Source of the DNA: Sporosarcina oncorhynchi
Lineage (GTDB): Bacteria; Bacillota; Bacilli; Bacillales_A; Planococcaceae
NCBI RefSeq assembly: GCF_033304615.1
Contig: NZ_CP129118.1
Coordinates: forward strand, 2,848,001-2,912,000
Direction of reading: 5' to 3'
Length of the DNA: 64,000 nt
Shown here: piece by piece, positions 46,344 to 54,126 of the stretch
Position numbering within the stretch: the stretch's first letter is position 1
Layout of the letters: each line of letters opens with the position of its first letter
Program-made: the position numbers and the translations under genes
The notes under the pieces: model-generated
Told to the model about the DNA's origin: nothing
The model's input: the letters and a program-made list of their open reading frames with translations, nothing else
Databases searched by the model: none

Positions 46344-46646
46344 TCATCCCATCCACATTGCCCACACAAAGAAGGACCACATCGAAACCGGTATTCCTAG
46401 TACAACCGAACCCAAAACCGCTATAGTCTTACTTGTTTCCGCTTCTCTATTGAAGATGAAGAATAAGAGAGGAATACTGATAAACAAACCAATACTACAG
46501 AACGTTATGACTGTAATAGCTGCCCCTAAATCAATTGCGGGAAATTGTTCATGAACATAGTAAGCTAGGTCTTGTGCATAGATGCCTAATAATGTTGCAC
46601 CAATAAGACCGAGGATTGCACATGCACTTCCAACAATACTTTTCAT
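46344..46646 (-). CDS. Three-span membrane protein (100 residues)
   Basis: ATG 46646 has GAGGTGG eight bases upstream; an ATG six bases earlier is too close. Three hydrophobic spans (CAILGLIGATLLGIYAQDL, ITVITFCSIGLFISIPLLFF, IAVLGSVVLGIPVSMWSFFV). Unknown function. It is downstream of the XRE/membrane pair in the same orientation and may belong to their operon. Confidence 0.65.
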   Translation of the reverse strand: MKSIVGSACAILGLIGATLLGIYAQDLAYYVHEQFPAIDLGAAITVITFCSIGLFISIPLLFFIFNREAETSKTIAVLGSVVLGIPVSMWSFFVWAMWMG

Positions 46647-46677
46647 ATCCATAACCACCTCTTTAGAATGTAGTCGT

Positions 46678-47058
46678 TCATCGGTTCATCACATCATCCT
46701 TTTTATATCCGACTCGTTTGGTAAGCAGGAACACAATCAGTTGCAATAAAACACCTAGAACCGTGACGAGCATTACTAATTGTGATGGCTCAAGCGGCTT
46801 GAAATAGTAACCCCAGTCTTCCATTTCATCCATTCGCTTCACCCAGAAGTAAGAACTTAGGAATGATAGAATATTGGCCGTTATGAGCACCATCAATGAG
46901 GACTTTCTTTTGGCCAAGAAGGCGAAAAAAACTATGATGACTAGCGTTATTCCATAAACGATCATCGAGTAGTTTTTATAATCGTCATACATCGATAAAA
47001 AGACAAAGGGGACACAATAAACGATTAACAGCATAATTGCGTAGTTGTTTACTTTCAT
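46678..47058 (-). CDS. Four-span membrane protein coupled to an XRE regulator
   Basis: 126 residues. Spans: IMLLIVYCVPFVFLSMYDD, MIVYGITLVIIVFFAFLA, LMVLITANILSFLSSYFW and LVMLVTVLGVLLQLIVFLLT. Its start overlaps the stop of the upstream XRE regulator gene by four bases, so the pair is translationally coupled. A one-component regulator tied to a small membrane protein is a common Bacillales layout; the signal is unknown. Confidence 0.72.
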   Translation of the reverse strand: MKVNNYAIMLLIVYCVPFVFLSMYDDYKNYSMIVYGITLVIIVFFAFLAKRKSSLMVLITANILSFLSSYFWVKRMDEMEDWGYYFKPLEPSQLVMLVTVLGVLLQLIVFLLTKRVGYKKDDVMNR

Positions 47059-47528
47059 AACTCATTCTCCTCATGCGCAGTGCCTTGTAAATACACCCAC
47101 TCTTTCATGACGTCTTCTTCATCAAATGTACTGAAAATGCGTCTGTCCGCTTCATTTAAAATCCGGTAATGCTTGCTGACGACGTTTTGTTGTAATTTAA
47201 AATGACCTTCTTTCTGTAAGTCCCGCCACCATATCCGTCCGCCCATTGTCGGGGCTCCGGTTGGTTTGATATGGTCATTTAAAATAAGCGTTATCATTTC
47301 AAGTGGTTCATTGCCAAGTACTGCTTGCAATGTATCGCTGTCACGAAAAACAGCACACGCTGCTAATACGACTGTCCAACTTGCCTGTATGCGATCTTTT
47401 TCGATTTGAACTAATGTCTTTTTAGAAATGCCTAACACATCAGCCATTTTATCTTGTGAATAGCCCTGCTCAGCTCGAATCATCTTTAGTTGTTTGGAAA
47501 CCATTTGAATGAGTAGTTCTCGATTCAT
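47055..47528 (-). CDS. XRE-family transcriptional regulator
   Basis: 157 residues from ATG 47528 behind AAGGGTG; a longer frame to 47693 would cross the operator. A helix-turn-helix lies at residues ~8-62 (VSKQLKMIRAEQGYSQDKMA then DVLGISKKTLVQIEKDRI). The C-terminal part carries IWWRDLQKEGHFKLQQNVVSK and a FDEEDV tail that may sense a ligand or partner. The perfect inverted repeat CACCA-T-TGGTG just upstream is its probable autoregulatory operator. Overlaps the membrane gene by four bases. Confidence 0.83.
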   Translation of the reverse strand: MNRELLIQMVSKQLKMIRAEQGYSQDKMADVLGISKKTLVQIEKDRIQASWTVVLAACAVFRDSDTLQAVLGNEPLEMITLILNDHIKPTGAPTMGGRIWWRDLQKEGHFKLQQNVVSKHYRILNEADRRIFSTFDEEDVMKEWVYLQGTAHEENEL

Positions 47529-47885
47529 AACAATACACCCTTTCACCTTTAGTGTAGTATTACACCATTGGTGATTATTTGCAACAAAAACTTTCAACAA
47601 AATCTCATTCTTTGGGGTTACTAGATTACTAAATGAAAGGTGTGTCCTGTTGTCAACAGGTATAAATGGAAATCTCAAGGGTTTATATATCACTTCAAGT
47701 AACCATTTCAGTTATGCAAGTTCATACTGACAAATAGATTTCCAAAACAATCATTCTCACCATTCTCATCGAATGCTTAGTCGTTTTTTGTCGAAATCTC
47801 TTATTTATTTATCATAATTGCTAGTCAATAGGTTGTGTTGCCCTTCTGTCATTGGTAAAATTAATGCAAAGGAAGGATGATCGAT
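47529..47885 (-). promoter_or_regulatory. Divergent intergenic region with XRE operator at 47563-47573
   Basis: About 360 bases between the XRE operon and rsbQ. The only clear element is the perfect inverted repeat CACCA-T-TGGTG (47563-47573), 35 bases before the XRE start codon. The rsbQ promoter cannot be placed with confidence. Confidence 0.6.
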
Positions 47886-48686
47886 ATGACTGTAGATATA
47901 CTGAAGAGGAATCACGTACACGTAAGCGGATCGGGTAATCAGACGATTGTTTTCGCACATGGATTTGGATGCGACCAGACGGTTTGGAAAGCACTCGTAC
48001 CCGCATTCGAAACGGATTATCAGGTTGTCGTGTTCGATTATGTCGGTGCAGGCAGAAGTGATAAGTCGGCCTATTCCAAAGAACGCTACGGCTCTTTGCA
48101 CGGCTATGCGCAAGACGTAGTGGAGATTTGCGATGCGCTCAATCTGAAGGATATTCTTTATGTCGGCCACTCTGTCAGTGGAATGATCGGTGCACTCGCT
48201 TCCATTCAACGACCTGATTTGATGAAAAAGTTAGTCATGATTGGCCCTTCTCCTCACTATTTGAACGAACCTGGTTACAATGGTGGTTTTGAAGACAGTG
48301 ACATTCAAGAACTGTTGGATATGATGGAGACGAACTACAAAGAGTGGTCAAAATATTTAGCGCCACTGGCCATGAATACGAGCGAAAACCCTGAAATGGT
48401 GGAGAATTTCGAAGCGTTATTGTATTCCAATGACCCTGAAATTGCCCGCCAGTTCGCAGAAGCTACATTCTATTCGGACCACCGGGCAGATGCGCCGCAT
48501 GTGCTCGTGGAAACGCTTATTTTACAAACAACTGCGGATGCCATCGTACCGCTTGAAGTCGCTGAATTTCTGCGGGATACGATGCCGAACAGCGAACTCG
48601 TTGTGATGAAAAAAGGAAAAGGCCATAATCCGCATATAAGCGAACCAGAAGAAACAGCAGAAGAAATTAAGCGATTCATTAGCTAG
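47886..48686 (+). CDS. rsbQ: RsbQ-like alpha/beta hydrolase, energy-stress signalling
   Basis: 266 residues from ATG 47886 (GGAAGG nine bases upstream). It matches RsbQ in length and catalytic positions: nucleophile S96 in VGHSVSG, the acid in TTADAIVP (~D219) and H247 in GKGHNPHIS, plus the oxyanion HGFGCDQTVW region. In B. subtilis RsbQ works with the PAS-PP2C phosphatase RsbP to turn on sigma-B in energy stress, probably by making a small hydrophobic ligand for the PAS domain. Here the next gene encodes PAS-GGDEF instead of PAS-PP2C. Confidence 0.88.
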   Translation: MTVDILKRNHVHVSGSGNQTIVFAHGFGCDQTVWKALVPAFETDYQVVVFDYVGAGRSDKSAYSKERYGSLHGYAQDVVEICDALNLKDILYVGHSVSGMIGALASIQRPDLMKKLVMIGPSPHYLNEPGYNGGFEDSDIQELLDMMETNYKEWSKYLAPLAMNTSENPEMVENFEALLYSNDPEIARQFAEATFYSDHRADAPHVLVETLILQTTADAIVPLEVAEFLRDTMPNSELVVMKKGKGHNPHISEPEETAEEIKRFIS

Positions 48687-48703
48687 ACAGGAGCGGGAAG
48701 TGT

Positions 48704-49648
48704 ATGGATGAACAATTGGATCGTGCCCCATGTGGCTTCTTTGTCCTGAATAAAGACTTTGAAATCATCGAAATGAATCAGACGTTAAAAAATATCTTGC
48801 AAACGGACAATACACCCATACATTTCCAGGAACTACTGACGCTGCCGTCCCGGGTTTATTTCCAGACGTATTTCCTGCCTGCGATTTCCGTCTACAAACA
48901 AGTTCGGGAAATGTATCTGAATTTCAAATTAGACAAGCAATCGCTGCCTGTTCTCGTCAATGTCAATGAACACAACGGTTTGTATGAAGGGATTATTGTC
49001 AAAATCAAAACTCGGGATGAGTATGAGACACAAATGCTCGCGGCGAAGAAAAATGCTGAACGGATTCAACAAGAGACAGATTTAGCAAATGAAAAACTCA
49101 TGGCACTGTTAAAAGATGTAGAATGCAAGCAGCGGGAACTAGAAGAGCTGAACAGTGATTTACAAACACTAGCAGCACGCGACGAGTTGACAGGCTTATG
49201 TAACCGTCGTGTATTCCGAAAAGATTTTGCCCATGCCATAATGCATGCTGAGAAAGAAAATGGTCCGGCTTTTTCTTTGGCCATTCTGGATATTGACCAC
49301 TTCAAAAAAGTGAATGACCAATATGGACATGCAGTTGGAGATGAAGTACTGATAGAGCTTGCACAGAAGATGGAATCGATTATTCCAAAACCTCATTTGA
49401 TTTCTCGTATTGGCGGCGAAGAATTCGCCATTATTTTCTATGAAGAGAACGCTGACAAAGCGGTCGGTCTGGCTGAGGAATTGCGTCAGTTTGTTGCACA
49501 GTCAAAATGGGAAAGCGTTGCGATTACGATTTCCGTCGGTATCACCCGATTCCGTAAAGGCGACAGTGCGAATAGCCTGTTTACCCGAGCGGATGATGCA
49601 CTGTACGAATCAAAAGGCAATGGACGAAACCGCATCACGAGCCTATAA
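48704..49648 (+). CDS. PAS-GGDEF diguanylate cyclase coupled to rsbQ
   Basis: 314 residues, 17 bases after rsbQ. The N-terminal PAS-like domain (~5-110, CGFFVLNKDFEIIEMNQTL) is followed by a coiled coil (~115-160) and a GGDEF domain with DELTGLCNRRVF, AILDIDHFKKVNDQYGH, an active-type RIGGEEFAII (GGEEF) and ISVGITRF. The RxxD inhibitory site before the motif is absent. The product should synthesise c-di-GMP under control of the PAS ligand. The neighbouring RsbQ suggests that ligand comes from RsbQ, which would route the RsbQ signal to c-di-GMP in place of sigma-B. Confidence 0.85.
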   Translation: MDEQLDRAPCGFFVLNKDFEIIEMNQTLKNILQTDNTPIHFQELLTLPSRVYFQTYFLPAISVYKQVREMYLNFKLDKQSLPVLVNVNEHNGLYEGIIVKIKTRDEYETQMLAAKKNAERIQQETDLANEKLMALLKDVECKQRELEELNSDLQTLAARDELTGLCNRRVFRKDFAHAIMHAEKENGPAFSLAILDIDHFKKVNDQYGHAVGDEVLIELAQKMESIIPKPHLISRIGGEEFAIIFYEENADKAVGLAEELRQFVAQSKWESVAITISVGITRFRKGDSANSLFTRADDALYESKGNGRNRITSL

Positions 49649-49652
49649 CAAT

Positions 49653-49693
49653 GAAAAGCTTTCATGTCCTACTTTCGGACTGAAAGCTTTTTT
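49653..49693 (+). terminator. Terminator of the rsbQ operon
   Basis: GAAAAGCTTTCA (49653-49664) pairs with TGAAAGCTTTTTT (49681-49693), with inner gtcc/ggac. Confidence 0.88.
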
Positions 49694-49758
49694 CGATGAA
49701 ACTGAATCTCCTTTTTTACGTCATATAGAGTAAACGCTGTAACTTGGGGGAGGATTTG

Positions 49759-50217
49759 ATGAAAAAGTTCCTGTTTGCTGGCTTACTCCTAATCGTCGCA
49801 AGCTTGGCTGGTTGCCAGTCAATCGAAGAGAAAAAAGCGGAGAAAGCGATTCATACCTATTATGATGCGTTGTTGGAAGACGATTATGACACAGCATTTA
49901 AAGGGCTGTTCCTCTATGATAAAGGCATCACAACCCCAACGGCATTGACTCGAAGTGAAACGAAGACGGTGTTCGAGCAGAAGATCGCATATATCGAATC
50001 ACGCGGATACAAGGTGACGGACTATCATGTCCGAGGCGTAGAATATGAAGATGGTCACACATTTTGGCACCATATCGACGTTGTCATCGATGTAAATGGA
50101 CAGCGAAAACTTTTGAAAGAAACAGCATTTTATCAGAACGGAAAGCTCTCAGTCAGTGGAGAGGATCCAATGATAGAATACCGTGACGGGAAAATGGACG
50201 TTACCTTTGAAAGTTGA
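49759..50217 (+). CDS. Small lipoprotein (152 residues)
   Basis: ATG 49759 follows GGGGGAGG; the upstream frame from TTG 49744 overlaps the site. The signal peptide (KKFLFAGLLLIVASLAGC) ends in a lipobox LAGC, so the protein is lipid-anchored outside the membrane. The mature part is alpha+beta like NTF2-type lipoproteins (AIHTYYDALLEDDYDTAFK opening). Function unknown. Monocistronic with a strong terminator behind. Confidence 0.78.
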   Translation: MKKFLFAGLLLIVASLAGCQSIEEKKAEKAIHTYYDALLEDDYDTAFKGLFLYDKGITTPTALTRSETKTVFEQKIAYIESRGYKVTDYHVRGVEYEDGHTFWHHIDVVIDVNGQRKLLKETAFYQNGKLSVSGEDPMIEYRDGKMDVTFES

Positions 50218-50260
50218 TTGACCGCGAAAAACAATTAGTCCTGTCACTAACTCCCTCCAT

Positions 50261-50300
50261 AGAAAAAGGGAAACTGCGCGTATACAGTTTCCCTTTTTCT
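50261..50300. terminator. Terminator between lipoprotein gene and rlmD
   Basis: AGAAAAAGGGAAACTG (50261-50276) pairs perfectly with CAGTTTCCCTTTTTCT (50285-50300); it can act for both convergent genes. Confidence 0.92.
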
Positions 50301-50360
50301 ATATCCCTTTATGAGAACAGTAGCCTCTGCCAAAGCAGGCTCCTGCTTCATTTCTCTGTA

Positions 50361-51770
50361 TTACCCTTCGATTTGTTCTTCTTCCAATGTCAGCAACGCA
50401 ACACATTCCACATGCACCGTGTGCGGGAATAGATCGACGGGTTGGACGGTTTGGAGTTTGTAGCCGAACGGTACTAATTCTGCTATATCTTTTGCGAACG
50501 TGTCCGCTTTACAGGATACATAGACAATCCGTTTCGGCTTCGAGCGACCGATACGGCGCATCACTTTGCCGCCTGCTCCGCAACGTGGCGGGTCGATTAG
50601 CAGTAAGTCTGCGAAACCGAATGTCTCTTTCATTTCGTCGAGACCCGTCCGCGCGTCACGTGCTAAGAATGTCGTGTTATGCAAATCGTTATCGACCGCA
50701 TTCCGTTTAGCTGATTCAATCGACGTCTCAACAATTTCAATACCCGCGAGTTCTTTCACACGTGCAGCGAATGGCAAGGAGAATGTACCGACACCACAAA
50801 ATAGGTCGATCATTCTTTCATGCGCTTCCGGCTTACCCATTTCTAGTGCCAAGTCGACGAGCTTTTGTGCCTGTAGCGGATTCGTCTGGAAGAATGTATC
50901 GAACCAGAGACGGTAGCGATACCCGGCCATTTCATCGTAAATGAAATCGCGGCCTGCGAGTATATGCGTGTCTTCCGATTGTGTAATGTCCGCCAAGTCC
51001 GTGTTCACAAGCCACATCAAACTTTTCACATTCGGGAATTTCGTTGTAATGCGTTCAATCAGGTTGGCAATAGCTGTTGCAAGTTCCCCGTCAGGCGTTG
51101 CTGTTGCGAACAATGCAAGCATCATTTCACCTGTCTCGAATGATTCACGCACCATTAAGTGGCGCAACAATCCTTCACGTGTTTCCTTGTCATAGCCTGT
51201 AAGCTCGAATTCCTTCACCCATTCACTCACTTCCAACATGCCATCGACCATATTGCGGCCAGCAATTAGGCAAGTTTCTAGTGGAATGATTTTGCGGAAG
51301 TTCCCTTGTTCATGCATCCCGATATCTCCTGCAGGCGAGAATGTGAATTCCATCTTATTTCGGTAATGCCACGGGTCTTCCATGCCAATCGCGTCATGCA
51401 CAAGGCTTGGATCCATCCCTTCGCGCTTCAATGCTTTCTTCACTTGTTTCGTCTTATGCTTCAGTTGACCTTCGTACGTCCAATGCTGCCAGACACAGCC
51501 ACCGCACAGTTCAAAATGCGGACAAGGGGCTTCCGTCCGGTCGGGACTTGCATCCAAAATTTCCAAAGGCATCACTTTACGTCTGCGCTTATCGGGGTTG
51601 TCGACGAAGACTTCCACTGTTTCTCCACGGAGTGTCTGTGGGATTGTCAGCTTCAGCTTTCGCGGGTTATTGCCTCTATCACTTTCACGCCAAATAACCG
51701 CTTGGCCATTACCTTTCTCATCCAAATGCTCAATTTCCGCAACCAACTTTACATCTCTTACATTCGTCAA
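50361..51770 (-). CDS. rlmD: 23S rRNA (uracil-C5)-methyltransferase RlmD-type
   Basis: 469 residues from TTG 51770 (AAGGGGAAG upstream). N-terminal TRAM RNA-binding domain (1-60); [4Fe-4S] cysteines C83, C89, C92 (CPHFELCGGC) plus the later C in LETCLIAG; SAM-binding LFCGVGTFSLP, DPPRCGAGG, and the catalytic Cys in IVYVSCKADT with the FPHTVHVE end. This is the RlmD/RumA-TrmA family, which uses SAM and a Cys adduct to methylate a uridine of 23S rRNA; Bacillus RlmCD homologues modify two sites. The start uses a rare codon. Confidence 0.93.
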   Translation of the reverse strand: MTNVRDVKLVAEIEHLDEKGNGQAVIWRESDRGNNPRKLKLTIPQTLRGETVEVFVDNPDKRRRKVMPLEILDASPDRTEAPCPHFELCGGCVWQHWTYEGQLKHKTKQVKKALKREGMDPSLVHDAIGMEDPWHYRNKMEFTFSPAGDIGMHEQGNFRKIIPLETCLIAGRNMVDGMLEVSEWVKEFELTGYDKETREGLLRHLMVRESFETGEMMLALFATATPDGELATAIANLIERITTKFPNVKSLMWLVNTDLADITQSEDTHILAGRDFIYDEMAGYRYRLWFDTFFQTNPLQAQKLVDLALEMGKPEAHERMIDLFCGVGTFSLPFAARVKELAGIEIVETSIESAKRNAVDNDLHNTTFLARDARTGLDEMKETFGFADLLLIDPPRCGAGGKVMRRIGRSKPKRIVYVSCKADTFAKDIAELVPFGYKLQTVQPVDLFPHTVHVECVALLTLEEEQIEG

Positions 51771-52129
51771 CGATACTTCCCCTTTCAACTAGCTATCCAT
51801 CTATCTATTGCTTCTTTTTTTAATCAAAACAGACATGCCTTACCATTATAGCGAATTTACATCGGAATGAACATGCATCTTTCACATTCAATGAACGACG
51901 CCCTACTTCGACTTCACACAACATACATTTCCTCGGCATATGTACATGCATTCACCTAATTAAACAGCGCCAATGCAACGTTCATCACTACCCATTTGCT
52001 AAATTCACCCATAATTTCATCGTGTAATTTTAGTTAAATGATTAATTCGCTTAGCGCACGCTTGAATCGGTGAATACAATGAGAAAGTAATCTGCAGATT
52101 ATAGAATTTTTCGAAGGAGGTGTTACTCA
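51771..52129. other. Intergenic stretch upstream of the small beta-rich protein gene
   Basis: About 360 AT-rich bases without a gene. A GAATACAAT-like sequence ~55 bases before the next start could be a -10 region of a sporulation sigma factor promoter, but no matching -35 can be asserted. Confidence 0.35.
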
Positions 52130-52474
52130 ATGCCATTTACAACTGGACCGATTGAAAATGTAGGCAATTTGCCGACGAATGCAACGGCTGTACGGATTAA
52201 AGTCCTTAACCGCACAGGTGGGATGCTGACCGGCGTGGCGAGAGTTTACAGATTAAATGGGACAAGACAGCTCATTTCTTCTACAAATTTCAGTGCTGCA
52301 GCGAATGCATCTACGGTTAGAACGCTTGGATTAGGTGCAAACACATTGCAATATGAAGTTGAAATTGTCCCCAATCAAAACGGCGGAATCTATTCCGTTT
52401 ACGGGCTAACTTCTTCAGGCGTCCTTCTAGTCGCCCAGCGAGTCCTCAATTCCGAATTGACGCAGATTTTGTAA
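52130..52474 (+). CDS. Small beta-rich protein (114 residues)
   Basis: ATG 52130 follows AAGGAGGTG. The product has no signal peptide or membrane span, is Gly/Asn/Thr-rich and alternates short strands (VRIKVLNRTGGMLTGVARVY, YEVEIVPNQNGGIYSVYGL), suggesting a beta-sandwich of the kind found in spore-surface or exosporium proteins of Bacillales. That role is a guess. It is monocistronic, with a strong terminator behind. Confidence 0.65.
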   Translation: MPFTTGPIENVGNLPTNATAVRIKVLNRTGGMLTGVARVYRLNGTRQLISSTNFSAAANASTVRTLGLGANTLQYEVEIVPNQNGGIYSVYGLTSSGVLLVAQRVLNSELTQIL

Positions 52475-52532
52475 GAACGCAGTCACCTTCGTAAAACTGT
52501 TGCCGGACTAACGCGTCAATAACGACAAATAA

Positions 52533-52581
52533 AAGGGTTGTTCCGAATTCGATTTTCTATCGAAATTCGGGACAACCCCTA
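52533..52581. terminator. Terminator between the beta-rich protein and oxidoreductase genes
   Basis: A 22-bp near-perfect stem (52533-52554 with 52560-52581), able to serve both convergent genes. Confidence 0.88.
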
Positions 52582-52588
52582 TTTATAT

Positions 52589-53935
52589 TCAAATCATATA
52601 TGCCATATCCGAGGCAACTGTCGGATACGCGAAGTTCATCTGCTTCAATTCCGAAATCGGTAGTTTGAAACGGATTGCTATTGCGAAATTATTAACGAGT
52701 TCGTCCGCTTCTCCACTTAGGAAATGGGCACCGATAATGAGATTGTTTTTCTTATCAATGATGACTTTGTATGCAGCATAGGCTTCATTCGTATGCCGAT
52801 ACGTAAACCAGTCCGTCACTTCTTCAAATTTCACTTCAATATCCAGTCCTGACTCCTTCGCTTCTTGCTCGCTCATACCAACGGAGGCGAGTTTCGGAAC
52901 CGTAAAGACGACGGACGGGACGACAGGATGGTCGATTTTTTGTGTATTGCCATGTATAAGATTTTGCGCAACGACATACGATTCCGCCGATGCAACCGGT
53001 GTGAGTGGTGGACCTTTTGTAGACGCAACGTCCCCTGCTGCATAGACATGCGGATTGCTAATGCTTTGCATGTATTCATTGACAGAGACACCTTTCTTAT
53101 CGCGCTCGACATTCCCTGCTTCCAGGTTTATATCTAGTGACGGTGCGCGCCCCGCCCCATGCACGACATAGTCTGTCTTCCATTGTTGTTCAACGCTGTT
53201 TTTCTCGCCAGTAACGGTAAACGTTTCCCCGTTCTTCTGAATGCTCTTCACATCAACATCTAAATGGACTTGAATCCCTATTTCTTCCGACCGTTTCAAC
53301 AGAAACTTCACAAGGTCCTGATCGAACTGTTTCAGTGGATTCTTGCTTCTATGGAGAATGTGTACTTCAGCTCCTGCACGTGCTGCAAGATGGGCAAATT
53401 CGAATGAAATGAAGCCTCCACCAACGAAGACGATTCGTTTCGGCAGTTCCTCGAGCTCCATGAACTCATCACTCGTCGCCAAATAGGCTTCCCCTTCCAT
53501 CCCCATCTCCATCGGTCTTGCGCCGGTCGCTATGAGAATATGCTTACCCGTTAACCGATTTTCGCCAACGCGAATGTCCTTTTCACTTTCAAAATAAGCC
53601 CGACCATGGAAACTGTCGATGCCCAGTTCCTTATACTTCTCTTCCGTATCGTCAGGGATGGACGCGGTGAATGTACGTTTGAGCGCCATTAGATCGGACC
53701 AGTTGATGGTCGGTTCACCATCAATGCCAAGGCCATCCATCCGTTCATTCCAATCGATTAGCTCCCCTGCACTAACGAGCACTTTCTTCGGATCACACCC
53801 TCGTTGCGAACATGTGCCGCCAAACGGTCGGTCATCGATAATCGCCACCGTCCACCCGGCCGCCTTGCATTTCTTGGCTGCAATCGACCCTGCAGATCCT
53901 GTACCGAGCACGATTACATCATATTGTTTCTCCAT
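52589..53935 (-). CDS. FAD-dependent disulfide oxidoreductase (glutathione-reductase/Mer family)
   Basis: 448 residues from ATG 53935 behind AAGGAGG. N-terminal FAD-binding VIVLGTGSAGSIAAKKC, redox-active disulfide CSQRGC (CxxxxC in FGGTCSQRGCDPKKVL), NAD(P)-binding IVFVGGGFISFEFAHLAARAG, FAD site AAGDVA and a C-terminal dimerisation domain. It belongs to the class I pyridine nucleotide disulfide reductases; no mercury-binding Cys pair or lipoamide partner genes are nearby, so the substrate is open (a low-molecular-weight disulfide such as bacillithiol is possible). Monocistronic. Confidence 0.9.
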   Translation of the reverse strand: MEKQYDVIVLGTGSAGSIAAKKCKAAGWTVAIIDDRPFGGTCSQRGCDPKKVLVSAGELIDWNERMDGLGIDGEPTINWSDLMALKRTFTASIPDDTEEKYKELGIDSFHGRAYFESEKDIRVGENRLTGKHILIATGARPMEMGMEGEAYLATSDEFMELEELPKRIVFVGGGFISFEFAHLAARAGAEVHILHRSKNPLKQFDQDLVKFLLKRSEEIGIQVHLDVDVKSIQKNGETFTVTGEKNSVEQQWKTDYVVHGAGRAPSLDINLEAGNVERDKKGVSVNEYMQSISNPHVYAAGDVASTKGPPLTPVASAESYVVAQNLIHGNTQKIDHPVVPSVVFTVPKLASVGMSEQEAKESGLDIEVKFEEVTDWFTYRHTNEAYAAYKVIIDKKNNLIIGAHFLSGEADELVNNFAIAIRFKLPISELKQMNFAYPTVASDMAYMI

Positions 53936-54126
53936 GATTCCCCCTCCTCCTTCTTCATAGTGAAGCACGTCGTTTTCCGAGCGCAATCTATATTTCTACA
54001 TGTACCCTCGTTCACCATTCATAATCATTTTATAGAAGTGCTATCCAATACCCCAAAGACCTGATTTGTCCAATGGAGCAAAGGGTATACTGCATGAAGA
54101 GATCATTTATGAAAGAGGCGGTCAGC

